A stretch of 64,000 nt of DNA from Kumtagia yinganensis. GTDB lineage: Bacteria > Pseudomonadota > Alphaproteobacteria > Rhizobiales > Rhizobiaceae. Both the position numbers and the translations under genes were made by a program. The stretch lies in assembly GCF_040081985.1 (NCBI RefSeq), contig NZ_JBEBMH010000008.1:186001-250000 (forward strand), read 5' to 3'. The stretch's first letter is position 1. Each line of letters opens with the position of its first letter. Of this stretch, positions 34,295-43,567 are shown one piece after another. Under the pieces are notes generated by a model that was given only the letters and a program-made list of their open reading frames with translations, was not told the origin of the DNA and made no database searches.

Positions 34295-34602
34295 GTCCTG
34301 CTCCCTGTTTGCGGCGACCGCATCGCCGGCAATAGACTTCCGCCGCCGCGCGCCTCCGCACAGCGTCGTGTCCGACACCTCCGCGCCGGACAGGTTTCCG
34401 TTTGCATCTCCGCGCGACATGGCTGCCATTCGGCATCAGACGCGCAACGAACCTCCTCCATGCGAAGCTACAACTCCGCATGCCTGCCGCCCGCATGCAG
34501 GTGGCAAACCATCGTTCTGCCCAGGAGCCGGCGGGATCGCCGCGGCGATCAGGACCGGCCTTCGGTAATCAGGCCGCGGCGGTAGCCCGCCGCGAGCGCT
34601 CC
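34295..34602. other. Spacer between amidase gene and ABC importer operon
   Basis: About 308 bases without a convincing gene. It contains a perfect 8-base GC hairpin (34575-34582 with 34587-34594) eight bases after the ATPase stop, which may end the importer transcript, and two GCATGC hexamers near 34478-34498. The amidase promoter should lie here. Confidence 0.55.
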
Positions 34603-35772
34603 TTAATGACCTGCATCCAGATAAGGGTCGCCGGCAGCGCCCGTATCGACCTTGCCCAGGATGTGGACGTCCTCAGTCTTCCAGCTCGCCACGACAGGAT
34701 CGCCGCGGTCCACCGGTTCGGCGAAATAGTCACGATCCGAGACATTGGCGACGAACACCTGGCCGGCGACGTCGAGGGTCACCTTAACGTAGCTGCCTTG
34801 GTACTCGGTGGCCGAAACCACGCCCCATACCGAATTGACCGCATTGGAGGCCCCATCGCCGTTGCGTCTCCGTAGCGCCACGCGGTCACGACGCACGGCG
34901 ACCGACAGCTCCGATTTCGGCTTCTCGCCATTGGCCATGGTCTCGAATTGCGAGCCGTCGGCCGCCTTCAGCCTGATCGTGCCGGGCGCGCCGCCCTCGA
35001 TCACCGATCCAGTCAGCACGTTCTGCCCACCCATGAATCGCGCCACATAGGGCGTCGCCGGCCGGTCGAAGATGACATTGGCAGTGTCGGCCTGGTCGAT
35101 GCGGCCCGTATCCATAACGACGACCATGTCGGCCAGCGCAATGGCTTCCGGCTGGGTATGGGTGACGTGGACGAAGGTGATGCCGAGTTCGTTCTGCAGG
35201 CTTTTCAACTCGCCGCGCATCCTGAGCCGCAGGAACTCGTCCAGCGCCGACAGCGGCTCGTCGAGCAGCAGCACCTTCGGGTTGGTGATCAGCGAGCGCG
35301 CCAGCGCCACGCGCTGCTGCTGGCCGCCGGAGAGCTGCGCCGGCATGCGGTCCTTGAGGTGGTCGAGTTGCACGCGCTGCAGCATCTCCAGCGCGCGCGC
35401 GCGCCGCTCCTCCTTACCGACGCCACGCATCTTCAGGTAGAAGGCGACGTTGTCCTGGATGGTCAGGTGCGGGAACAGCGCGTAGCTCTGGAACATCATC
35501 GCCGTGCCGCGCTCGACCGGCGGTTTTCCCACAACCATGTCGCTGCCGATGTAGATTTCGCCGGATGTCGGCGTCTCATGGCCGGCAATCATGCGCAGGA
35601 TCGTGGTCTTGCCGCAGCCGGACGGGCCGAGCAGGCAGCAGTAGGAGCCATGCGGGATGGTCAGGTTGATATCCTTGACCGCGTAGGAATTGCCGAACTG
35701 CTTGGTGACATTGACCAGGCGAATATCGCCAGATCCATGCGCCACGCCGCTCTTGCCAGGTGAATTCGCCAT
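34603..35772 (-). CDS. ABC transporter ATP-binding protein (PotA-like)
   Basis: A 389-residue ATPase with one ABC domain and a C-terminal TOBE regulatory domain. Motifs are Walker A LLGPSGCGKTTILRM, signature LSGGQQQRVALARSL and Walker B LLLDEPLSALDEFLR. It belongs to the spermidine/putrescine and 2-aminoethylphosphonate type importers. It starts 5 bases after the stop of the second permease and completes the SBP-permease-permease-ATPase set. The placement in an amidohydrolase cluster suggests uptake of a nitrogen-rich organic compound. Confidence 0.93.
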   Translation of the reverse strand: MANSPGKSGVAHGSGDIRLVNVTKQFGNSYAVKDINLTIPHGSYCCLLGPSGCGKTTILRMIAGHETPTSGEIYIGSDMVVGKPPVERGTAMMFQSYALFPHLTIQDNVAFYLKMRGVGKEERRARALEMLQRVQLDHLKDRMPAQLSGGQQQRVALARSLITNPKVLLLDEPLSALDEFLRLRMRGELKSLQNELGITFVHVTHTQPEAIALADMVVVMDTGRIDQADTANVIFDRPATPYVARFMGGQNVLTGSVIEGGAPGTIRLKAADGSQFETMANGEKPKSELSVAVRRDRVALRRRNGDGASNAVNSVWGVVSATEYQGSYVKVTLDVAGQVFVANVSDRDYFAEPVDRGDPVVASWKTEDVHILGKVDTGAAGDPYLDAGH

Positions 35773-35777
35773 ACTTG

Positions 35778-36614
35778 TTATTTTCCGCGGGAACGTCTGC
35801 GTTGAATGAGGATGATCGAGGACAGCGCCAGCGCGATCACGGCGAAGGAGACGACTGTGGTCACGGTGCCAAGCGCATAAAGCGCGGGCGACGTGACGTT
35901 GGTGGTCATCGTCCAGATTTCGAGCGGCAACGTGTTCTTGGTGCCGACGGTGAGCCAGCTTCGCGGGAACTCGTCATAGGACAGCGTGAAGCCGAAGAGC
36001 GCCACCGCGATCATGCCCGGGAAGACGATCGGCACCACGACCTCCTTGACCGTCTGCCAGCGCGAGGCGCCGAGATCATGCGCGGCCTCCTCGTAGGACG
36101 GGTTGAGCCGCCCGAGCACCGCGAACATGATCAGCAGCCCGAAAGGCAGCGCCCAGGACAGATGCGCGCCCAGCGCCGAGCCGTACCATGTCGCCGACAG
36201 GCCGAGATAACGGAAGGTGACGAGGATGCCGATCGACAGCACCAGGCCGGGCACGATCAGGCTCGCGATTGCCATATAGAAGATCGCGGTCGACCCGCGG
36301 AACCGCTTGCGGAAGGCGAAGCCCGCCGTCACAGAGATAAGCACCGTCAGGAACATGACGAGGATCGCCAGCGGCAAGGACCGGTTGAAGGCGCCGGCCA
36401 CGTCACCGGTGCGGCGCGGGCTGAACAGTTCGTCGAACCACATGAAGCCGGGATCGCGCAGCGGGAAGACCAGCGAAGCGGACGGGCCTTGGAACGACAG
36501 GATGAGGACCGCGATCATCGGCCCGTACAGGAAGATGACGAACAGCGTGAACAGCAATGCCAGGACGTAGAACGTCCAGGGGCGCGGGCCGTAGGAAGGT
36601 GAGGCGCCGGACAT
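35778..36614 (-). CDS. ABC transporter permease, PotC-like
   Basis: A 278-residue inner-membrane permease with six hydrophobic helices. The coupling loop contains EEAAHDLGASRWQTVKEVV, the EAA motif that touches the ATPase. It overlaps the stop of the other permease gene as TGATG (ATG at 36614). The open frame continues upstream in an unrelated register, which is not coding. It pairs with the 36614-37492 permease. Confidence 0.9.
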   Translation of the reverse strand: MSGASPSYGPRPWTFYVLALLFTLFVIFLYGPMIAVLILSFQGPSASLVFPLRDPGFMWFDELFSPRRTGDVAGAFNRSLPLAILVMFLTVLISVTAGFAFRKRFRGSTAIFYMAIASLIVPGLVLSIGILVTFRYLGLSATWYGSALGAHLSWALPFGLLIMFAVLGRLNPSYEEAAHDLGASRWQTVKEVVVPIVFPGMIAVALFGFTLSYDEFPRSWLTVGTKNTLPLEIWTMTTNVTSPALYALGTVTTVVSFAVIALALSSIILIQRRRSRGK

Positions 36615-37492
36615 CAGCGTACGAGCTCCTTGCGCACGTCGACTAGCCTGAAGATGGCCGATGCGATCAGCAGCACCACGATCAGCAGGATGACAGCATT
36701 TGCCGCCGCGCGCGGATAGTTGAGGAACTGCAGGTCGTTGAAGATGCCCGACGTGGCCGACCCCGACAGGCCGCCGCTCATCACGGTGACGACGAAGAAG
36801 TCGCCCATGACCAGCGTGACGACGAACAGAGCGCCAAGCGCGATGCCGGTCTTGCAGAGCGGCAGGACGACGTTCCACACCACGCCCCAGCGCGTGGCGC
36901 CGGCGTCGACGGCGGCTTCTAGCAGCGACTTGTCGATGCGCGCCATCGAATTGAAGATCGGCACGATCATGAACAGCGTGAACAGATGGACATAGGCCAC
37001 CACGACCGAGAAATCCGAATAGAGCAGCCATTGCAGCGGCTGGTCGATGACGCCCATCTTGAGCAGGGCGCTGTTGATCAGGCCCTCGGTGCCGAGCACC
37101 GGCCGCCAGGAAATCATGCGGATAATGTTGGAGGTCCAGAACGGCACCGTGCAGACCAGGAACAGGCCGATCGCCGTCAGCAGGTTGCGGACGTGGAAGA
37201 CCAGGAAATACGCGATCCAGAAGCCGAGCACGAAAGTGATGACCAGCACGATCAGCGTGAATTTGAGCGTCGAGAGATAGAGTGTCCAGGTCGTCGGATT
37301 GGTGAACAGGTCGATATAATTCTTCAGCGTGAAGTCCGGCACGATGCCGACCAGCATCTGGTAGCGGAAGAAGCTGACCACCACGACGAGTGCGACGGGA
37401 ATCGCGAAGAAGAAGAAAAGCACCAGCGTAAGCGGCGCGACCTGAAGATAGGTCGTGAGCGAGGCTTTGCTGGCGGATGGCGTAGGCGTCAT
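36614..37492 (-). CDS. ABC transporter permease, PotB-like
   Basis: A 292-residue inner-membrane permease with six helices; the EAA-type loop is LLEAAVDAGATRWGVVWNVV. Together with the next gene it forms the transmembrane channel of the polyamine-type importer. The ATG at 37492 is preceded by the palindrome-rich gap after the substrate-binding-protein gene. Confidence 0.9.
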   Translation of the reverse strand: MTPTPSASKASLTTYLQVAPLTLVLFFFFAIPVALVVVVSFFRYQMLVGIVPDFTLKNYIDLFTNPTTWTLYLSTLKFTLIVLVITFVLGFWIAYFLVFHVRNLLTAIGLFLVCTVPFWTSNIIRMISWRPVLGTEGLINSALLKMGVIDQPLQWLLYSDFSVVVAYVHLFTLFMIVPIFNSMARIDKSLLEAAVDAGATRWGVVWNVVLPLCKTGIALGALFVVTLVMGDFFVVTVMSGGLSGSATSGIFNDLQFLNYPRAAANAVILLIVVLLIASAIFRLVDVRKELVR

Positions 37493-37514
37493 TCCAGAAC
37501 CCGGTTGTTGCGGC

Positions 37515-37730
37515 AGTTTCCTTCTCCCCGTTCACGGGGAGAAGGTGGCCCGAAGGGCCGGATGAGGGGCAGCGGCAAATGTCGAACGGTTGCCCCGCCC
37601 TCATCTGCCTGCCGGCCCGGCCCTCCGCCTACGCTTCGGGCGTTCGTCGCTCGAAAAGCCAAATCGTTGGCTTTTCGTCCGCTGCGCTGATCGCTCCTCA
37701 CCCCGTAGACGGGAGAAGACAGCTACACGA
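37515..37730. repeat. Palindromic element between binding-protein and permease genes
   Basis: A GC-rich intergenic element with a perfect 10-base stem CTTCTCCCCG / CGGGGAGAAG (37521-37544), a second small hairpin GGCCCGAAGGGCC (37547-37559) and, near 37700-37720, a partly complementary copy of the first part. It lies between the abundant substrate-binding-protein gene and its permeases, where REP-like elements often lower expression of downstream genes. The family is common in rhizobia from memory. Confidence 0.7.
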
Positions 37731-39029
37731 TCAAGCTGCGTTGAACTCGTTCCACTTGGCATAGAGGAACTCGGCCTGGTCCATCAGGTTGTTCCACACC
37801 GCCACCTTGGAGAAGCGCTCCTCGTAGGAGCCGCCGTCGCGAACCTCGCCGGCCGAGTTGGTCTTCTCGCCGGTCGGGCTGGTGATGTCGGCGGTGGCCG
37901 CCTTGCCTTCGTAGAAGAAGCCACGCTCGTTCTCGGTGAGCGCTGCCATCGCGGTCTGGACATTGGCGCTGTAGTAGCCCTGCTTGGCGATGAAGCCGCC
38001 GACCCAGCCGGAATTGTACCAGTTGAGGTATTCATAGGCGGCGTCCTTCTTGATGCCGTCGAGATGGGCCATAAGCGCGAGGCCGTTGCCCCAGCCGCGA
38101 TAGCCTTCCTTGAGCGGCTGGTAGACGCATTTGACGCCCTGTGTCTTGACGGCCGTCACCGCCGGCGACCACATCGACTGGATCACCACCTCGCCGGCCG
38201 CCATCAGGTTCACGCTTTCGTCGAACGTGTTCCACAGCGCCCGGAAATGGCCCGCCTTCTTTAGTTCGATGAGGCGCGCGATGGTCTTGGTGAGTTCTTC
38301 CTGGGTTGGGTTGCCCTTGTCGCCGAAGGTCATCTCGCCGGCCCCTTCCATGGCCATCATGGCGTCCATGATGCCGTTGGTCGGGATGTTCTGGATAGCC
38401 GCCTTGCCCTTGAAGTCGGGCGAGAACAGGTCGGCCCAGGTGGTGATGTCGCGGCCCACCAGGTCGGGGCGGATGCCCAGCGTGTCGGCGTTGTAGACGC
38501 TCGGCACGAAGGTGGCGAAGCCGGTCTTGCCCGAAGCGAAGGTCGTGGCGTCGACTGCATCCCGGTACATGAACTCGAACGGCGCATCGCCCTGGCGCGA
38601 GACCTCTTTCCCGGCGAACGTACCCTCGGTGTAGAGCGGGGTGAGCTGCGCCCAGTCCTTGATCTTGGCGACCTCGACTGCCTGCGTGACGCCCTGCGGC
38701 ACCGCCACCTTGGTCTGCCAGATCTCCATGTCGGCGATGTCGATCGACTTCGGATCGTTGACCATGCGGTTGAGCAAGCCCGGATGGTCGACCACCGACA
38801 TCTCGATCTTGAAGCCCAGGTCCTTGCTCGCCTGGTTGGCAATGTCGATGATGGTCGAATAGGACATGCCGGTGTGCACCAGCGTCACGTCCTTGATGTT
38901 CTGCGCCCAGATCGTCGGGAAGCCGGTGATGACGCCCGATCCGGCAGCCGCGCCTGCAAGCGCCGCGCCGCCCTTCAGCACCGAGCGGCGAGAGATATTC
39001 TTGTTCGGAATTCCGCCTGTCTTTTTCAT
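37731..39029 (-). CDS. ABC extracellular substrate-binding protein (polyamine/PotD-like)
   Basis: A 432-residue periplasmic solute-binding protein. The N-terminus carries a twin-arginine-like signal (SRRSVLKGGAALAGAAAG) and a cleavage region near TIWAQ. The mature part has the class of features seen in PotD/PotF-type proteins (YNADTLGIRPDLVG, AIQNIPTNGIMDAMMAM, GVKCVYQPLKEGYRGWGNG). The substrate is unknown; neighbours suggest a hydantoin, ureide, amino-acid amide or polyamine. A GGGAGA site precedes the ATG at 39029. It is the first gene of the importer operon. Confidence 0.9.
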   Translation of the reverse strand: MKKTGGIPNKNISRRSVLKGGAALAGAAAGSGVITGFPTIWAQNIKDVTLVHTGMSYSTIIDIANQASKDLGFKIEMSVVDHPGLLNRMVNDPKSIDIADMEIWQTKVAVPQGVTQAVEVAKIKDWAQLTPLYTEGTFAGKEVSRQGDAPFEFMYRDAVDATTFASGKTGFATFVPSVYNADTLGIRPDLVGRDITTWADLFSPDFKGKAAIQNIPTNGIMDAMMAMEGAGEMTFGDKGNPTQEELTKTIARLIELKKAGHFRALWNTFDESVNLMAAGEVVIQSMWSPAVTAVKTQGVKCVYQPLKEGYRGWGNGLALMAHLDGIKKDAAYEYLNWYNSGWVGGFIAKQGYYSANVQTAMAALTENERGFFYEGKAATADITSPTGEKTNSAGEVRDGGSYEERFSKVAVWNNLMDQAEFLYAKWNEFNAA

Positions 39030-39228
39030 GTCAAGTCTCCCATTGAAGATGTCTGTATGCGTTGAACGTCGCCGCTTCCGTGCCGATTGTTACCGGTCTT
39101 TTGTTCGGGGCCGATAGGCCAGCGCGGTTCCGAAGGTGATGCACGTACCGTCTTTCTTCCACTATCCCCCGCGGAGGTTTTTCCGGCAAATCAAAATACG
39201 GCCCACTGCCGGAGACTGATTTGCCGAC

Positions 39229-41001
39229 TTATGAGCGCGCCAGTTCCGCGCGCAGCTTGCGGGTGGCCTCCGCGTCGAGTGCCCACCCGTATCCGTCATC
39301 GACCTCGCTAAGGATCACGCCATAATCGTCGCGGGCGTGCTCGGCAGTAATGAAGCCGTCCAGCACGTCGTCCAGGACCTTATCCGCATCGCGCTCCAGC
39401 GGATCGCCATACCCGCCGCCGGTCGGCGAATAGTAAGTGACGATATCGCCTTCCTCTGTACGGAAGCCGGAGAATTTCGCCGGCTGGTAGCTTACCTTGC
39501 CGGTGTGGATGTTCCTGATCTCGACCTTGCTGCAGGCGCCCTCCCTGCCGCCGAATATGCCCCAGGGCGCGTCCTCGTTGCGGTCGCTCTCATGCGTCAT
39601 GAAACCCGGGCTGAGGTAGCGCTGGGACTTGACCACCCCTGCCCCGCCGCGGAATTTCCCGGCGCCGGGCGGTGCGTCGTCGCGGACCTCGTAGCGGTCG
39701 CAGATCAGCGGCAGGTGCATGCCGAGGTCTTCCAGCGGATTGTTGCGCGTGTTGCGCATCAGTTCCTCGACCGTGTCCGGGCCGTCCGACAGCGGCCGCC
39801 CGCCCATCGCCGCCTCGTTGACCTCCAGAAACACCCAGTAGTCGCCATTCGGCCGCACGCCGGAGTAGGAGGCGAAAGACAGCACCGCCGCGTTTCCGGC
39901 TGTACATTTGTCCGGCAACACCGGCGCCAGCGCCTTGATGATCAGGTCGCAGAGCCGCTGGATCTGGCTGAAACGGGCTTCGGCTGCCGCGGGCGCGATC
40001 GGGTTGAAGATGGAGCCCAGCGGCGAGGTGACCTTGACCGGCCTGAACGAGCCCTCGTTCTGCGGGATGTATTCCTCATGTGTGTAGGTATCCAGCAGCA
40101 GCGCCCGGAAGGCGAAGAAGCAAGCGACCTTGGTCGAGCCGTCAAACGGCACGTTGAAGGCGGTCGGCACCTGCGGCGACGATCCCGTCGTATCGACCTC
40201 GACGCCGTCGCCGCGCACCTTGACCGTGACCTTCAGCGGCAACGTCACGCCACGGTTGCGGCCGTCATCGTCCAGAAAACCTTCGGCGACATAATCGCCG
40301 TCCGGGATTTTCGCGATTTCCCGGCGCAGCATCGTCTCGGTGTAATCCATCAACTGTTTCGTCGCCTGGATCACAGTGTCCTTGCCATAGGTGGTCAGCA
40401 GCTCCTCGAAGCGTCGCACGCCGAGTTCCGCCGAGGCTATTTGCGCCTCTAGGTCACCCATCACCAGCCCCGGCACGCGGGTATTGCCGCGGATGAAATT
40501 CCACAGCGATTCATTGCGCACGCCCTGATCGTAGAGCTTCAACCCGTTAAGCAGCATGCCTTCGGCGAACACGTCGGGAATGTCGATGACGAGACCGGGC
40601 GTCGCCGCACCGATGTCGACATGGTGCGCCGTGTTGGCGGAGAAACCGACGAGTTCGCCGCCATGGAACACCGGCATGACGATTCCGATGTCCGGCGAAT
40701 GGCTGGCGCCGAAATAGGGATGGTTGTGGATGACGCAGTCGCCCGGCTTCCAGGCGTCAAGCGGGATCGTCTTCTCGATGCCGCGCAGATAGCCCGGCAG
40801 CGATCCGATATGCATCGGCGTGGAATCGCTCTCGCACAGCGTGTTGTAGTCGCGGTCGAACAGGCCGGCGCCGAGATCCTGGCTTTCGCGGATGATCGAC
40901 GAATAGCTCATGCGGTAGAGCACGTTTCCCATCTGCTCGGCGATGGAGTGCAACGCGCCGCCGATGACCTGCAGGCTGATGGGATCGACTTCTTTCACCA
41001 T
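39229..41001 (-). CDS. hyuB: Hydantoinase B / oxoprolinase subunit
   Basis: A 590-residue HyuB-family subunit. It works with HyuA as an ATP-dependent hydantoinase or N-methylhydantoinase (or acetone-carboxylase-like enzyme). Typical motifs are VKEVDPISLQVIGGALHSIA at the start, ESQDLGAGLFDRD, DCVIHNHPYFGASHSPDI and PPGAGKFRGGAGVV. It lies 217 bases downstream of hyuA with a long palindrome between them. The start ATG at 41001 matches the family N-terminus. Confidence 0.92.
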   Translation of the reverse strand: MVKEVDPISLQVIGGALHSIAEQMGNVLYRMSYSSIIRESQDLGAGLFDRDYNTLCESDSTPMHIGSLPGYLRGIEKTIPLDAWKPGDCVIHNHPYFGASHSPDIGIVMPVFHGGELVGFSANTAHHVDIGAATPGLVIDIPDVFAEGMLLNGLKLYDQGVRNESLWNFIRGNTRVPGLVMGDLEAQIASAELGVRRFEELLTTYGKDTVIQATKQLMDYTETMLRREIAKIPDGDYVAEGFLDDDGRNRGVTLPLKVTVKVRGDGVEVDTTGSSPQVPTAFNVPFDGSTKVACFFAFRALLLDTYTHEEYIPQNEGSFRPVKVTSPLGSIFNPIAPAAAEARFSQIQRLCDLIIKALAPVLPDKCTAGNAAVLSFASYSGVRPNGDYWVFLEVNEAAMGGRPLSDGPDTVEELMRNTRNNPLEDLGMHLPLICDRYEVRDDAPPGAGKFRGGAGVVKSQRYLSPGFMTHESDRNEDAPWGIFGGREGACSKVEIRNIHTGKVSYQPAKFSGFRTEEGDIVTYYSPTGGGYGDPLERDADKVLDDVLDGFITAEHARDDYGVILSEVDDGYGWALDAEATRKLRAELARS

Positions 41002-41041
41002 ACCCGCGTCCCCGTGCTTTCAGAATAAACGGACGTGGAAG

Positions 41042-41182
41042 TACCCCCACCCCTAACCCCTCCCCACAAGGGGGAGGGGAACGTCGCTGCATACGCTCCA
41101 TGAGCCACCCCTCGAAGATTTGGGTGGGAAGCGCCGACATGATCCCCCTCCCCCTTGTGGGGAGGGGTTAGGGGTGGGGGTA
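41042..41182. repeat. Perfect long inverted repeat between hyuA and hyuB
   Basis: Arms 41042-41080 and 41143-41182 are reverse complements over about 39 bases with at most one difference, separated by about 62 bases. Each arm itself contains an inner palindrome (CCCCTCCCC / GGGGAGGGG around CACAAG). It is transcribed within the hyuA-hyuB run and could stabilise or partly terminate the mRNA. Confidence 0.8.
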
Positions 41183-41217
41183 AAAGGCCGAGCAAAGGTT
41201 TCACAGGCGCCATCCGC

Positions 41218-43305
41218 TCAAGCCTTCGCGACCAGCATGTCGCCATGGCTCATCACCGTGGCGATGTAGCCGGGCGGCACCAGCGTGGTCGAATTGTGCT
41301 GCACGATCAGCGCCGGGCCGCTCACCGTGTCGTCGGCAAGCAGCTTTTCGCGCTGGTAGCGCGGCGTGTCCGCCGCCTGGCCGTCGTCGAACACGGTAGT
41401 GCGGCGGTAGAGCACGGCATCCGCCGGGTCGGCGCGCCCGCCTTTCGCCAGTTTCGGCGGCTGCAGCGTGTCGACCTCCACCGTGGCAATGACACGCAGC
41501 GTGATAATCTCGCAGGATTGCTCGCGGAAAGCATGGCCATAGACCTGGCGGTGCGCCTGGTAGAAATTCTCGTTGATGACCGCCGCCGACGCCGCGTCCA
41601 GCGCACCGTTCGGCATGTCGGCGCGCAGCTCGAAACCCTGGCCGACATAACGGCATTCCGCGACCTGGCGGAAACGGCGTTTTTCGGCAGGGATGCCGTC
41701 GGCGTCGAGTTGGCTGTTGGCGCGCGCGATGAGTTCGTCGAGCGCGGCGTTGACCTTGCTGAATTCGGCGTCTGTCGCCTTGTCGAGCGTGAGCAGCAGC
41801 GAGTGCGTGTATTCATATTGGAGGTCGGTAACCAGCAGGCCGGTCGCCGCCGTGATACCCGGATGCGTCGGCACCAGCACGTCCTTGGCGAAGATCGCCT
41901 CGGCCAGAGACACCGAATGCAGCGGCCCTGCCCCACCAAAACCCATCAGCGAAAAGTTGCGCGGGTCGATGCCCTTGGCCACGGAGTTTGCGTTGATCGC
42001 CAGCGCCATGTTGTTGTTGACGATTTTCAGGATGCCGAGCGCCGCCTGCTCCACGGAAAGGCCAAGCGGCCCGGCTATGTGCTTTTCGATCGCCTTCCTT
42101 GATAGAGACGCATCGATCTTCAAATCGCCGCCCAGAAAATGTTCCGGGTCCATGCGGCCGAGCACGACCTGCGCATCCGTTACCGTCGGCTCCTCGCCCC
42201 CCTTGGCGTAACAAGCCGGCCCCGGCACGGCGCCGGCCGAGCGCGGCCCGACGCGAAACGCGCCGCCCGGATCGAGATAGGCGATCGAGCCGCCGCCGGC
42301 ACCGATGGCATCGATATCGATCATCGGCACCAGCACCGGAAGGCCAGCGACCTCGGTGTCGCGCGGGTTCTTGATACGCAGTTCGCCGCTCTGAATGACC
42401 GAGATGTCGGCCGAGGTGCCGCCGATGTCGATGGTGATGATGTTGTCGCGGCCGCAATTGGCGCCGGTCCAGCGCCCGCCCATGACACCGCCCGCCGGGC
42501 CAGACAGCAGCAGGCCGATCGGCAGTTCGGACGAGTTCTCGATGGTCGAGATACCGCCATTCGACTGCATGATGCGCACGATGGCGTCGATGCCGTTGCC
42601 ACGCAGACGGCCTTCGAGGCTGCGCAGATAGGCCGAGGTTTTCGGGCCGATGTAGGCGTTCATGGCAGCGCTGGAGAACCGCTCATATTCGCGGATCGTG
42701 TTCACCACATCCGACGAGGCCGACACGAAGGCGTCCGGCAATACGCCCTTCACGATCTCCTTGGCGCGCTGCTCGTGTTCATTGTTGAGGAACGAGAACA
42801 GGAAGGCGACGATAACCGCATCCGTGCCGCGCTTGGCGAAGAGTTCGGCGGCCTGCCTCACCTCGTCCTCGGCCAGCGGCACGGCAATCTCGCCAGTCGG
42901 CGGCATGATGCGCTCGGTGACCACCAGCCGGTCGCGGCGCCGCACCAGCGGCTTGGATTGCCAGGGAAGGTCGAACTGCAGCGAGAAATTGTGCGGCCGC
43001 TTGTGGCGCGCCATGTGCAGAATGTCGCGAAAGCCCCGTGTGGTGATCATGCCGACCTTCGCACCGGCGCGTTCGATCACCATGTTCGTCGACACCGTCG
43101 TGCCGTGGAAGACGGCGTCGATCTCGCCCGGCTTCACGCCCGCCAGGGCGCAGACCTTCAGAATGCCTTCGACCACGCCTTCCGATTGATCATGCGGCGT
43201 CGACGAGACTTTGGTGACAACGACCTTGCGTTCGCTCCGCTGGCCCGACTGCTCGAGCACGATATCGGTGAAGGTGCCGCCGACGTCTACACCGACCCGG
43301 ATCAC
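41218..43305 (-). CDS. hyuA: Hydantoinase A / oxoprolinase subunit
   Basis: A 695-residue HyuA-family ATPase subunit with an actin/acetate-kinase-like nucleotide fold. Motifs are MIRVGVDVGGTFTDIVLE, FHGTTVSTNMVIERAGAK, IDIGGTSADISVIQSG and LMGFGGAGPLHS. With HyuB it hydrolyses hydantoin-type rings or 5-oxoproline using ATP. GTG at 43305 begins the conserved N-terminus. It diverges from a LysR gene across a 262-base AT-rich region and heads the minus-strand run of amide genes. Confidence 0.93.
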   Translation of the reverse strand: MIRVGVDVGGTFTDIVLEQSGQRSERKVVVTKVSSTPHDQSEGVVEGILKVCALAGVKPGEIDAVFHGTTVSTNMVIERAGAKVGMITTRGFRDILHMARHKRPHNFSLQFDLPWQSKPLVRRRDRLVVTERIMPPTGEIAVPLAEDEVRQAAELFAKRGTDAVIVAFLFSFLNNEHEQRAKEIVKGVLPDAFVSASSDVVNTIREYERFSSAAMNAYIGPKTSAYLRSLEGRLRGNGIDAIVRIMQSNGGISTIENSSELPIGLLLSGPAGGVMGGRWTGANCGRDNIITIDIGGTSADISVIQSGELRIKNPRDTEVAGLPVLVPMIDIDAIGAGGGSIAYLDPGGAFRVGPRSAGAVPGPACYAKGGEEPTVTDAQVVLGRMDPEHFLGGDLKIDASLSRKAIEKHIAGPLGLSVEQAALGILKIVNNNMALAINANSVAKGIDPRNFSLMGFGGAGPLHSVSLAEAIFAKDVLVPTHPGITAATGLLVTDLQYEYTHSLLLTLDKATDAEFSKVNAALDELIARANSQLDADGIPAEKRRFRQVAECRYVGQGFELRADMPNGALDAASAAVINENFYQAHRQVYGHAFREQSCEIITLRVIATVEVDTLQPPKLAKGGRADPADAVLYRRTTVFDDGQAADTPRYQREKLLADDTVSGPALIVQHNSTTLVPPGYIATVMSHGDMLVAKA

Positions 43306-43567
43306 GAGCGCGTCCCCCGCGACGGGTTATCAGTAGACGCCCGACGAACGTCCGCAGGAAAAGCGGCGTTCAGGCAAGCAGCACTTGGAAGGATTCTCCG
43401 CAAGACCACACCTAAGGGGCTGAAAGGAGACGTCAAATGACCCATTAATGTGTTCACCCTAGCGCCATCGAGCAGCGCTTTTTTCAATTGATATAAGTCG
43501 TAGACAGCCTCCTTTTGGATGTGAAATAATTATTTCCACAACAATTGATACGAAAACAGCATCAGTC
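43306..43567. promoter_or_regulatory. hyuA-LysR divergent control region
   Basis: AT-rich spacer. At 43523-43536 a perfect 14-base palindrome GAAATAATTATTTC lies about 30 bases ahead of the LysR start and has TGTG/CACA flanks. This has the size and composition of a LysR binding site and overlaps where hyuA and LysR promoters would fall. Binding is inferred. Confidence 0.5.

Noticed and set aside
34478..34498. Two GCATGC hexamers before the amidase gene
   Set aside because: Short and self-complementary by chance at this GC; no further symmetry or regulator nearby.
42139..43440. 433-residue plus-strand open frame opposite hyuA
   Set aside because: Arginine/histidine/aspartate-rich antisense frame over a full-length HyuA; no ribosome site or motif.
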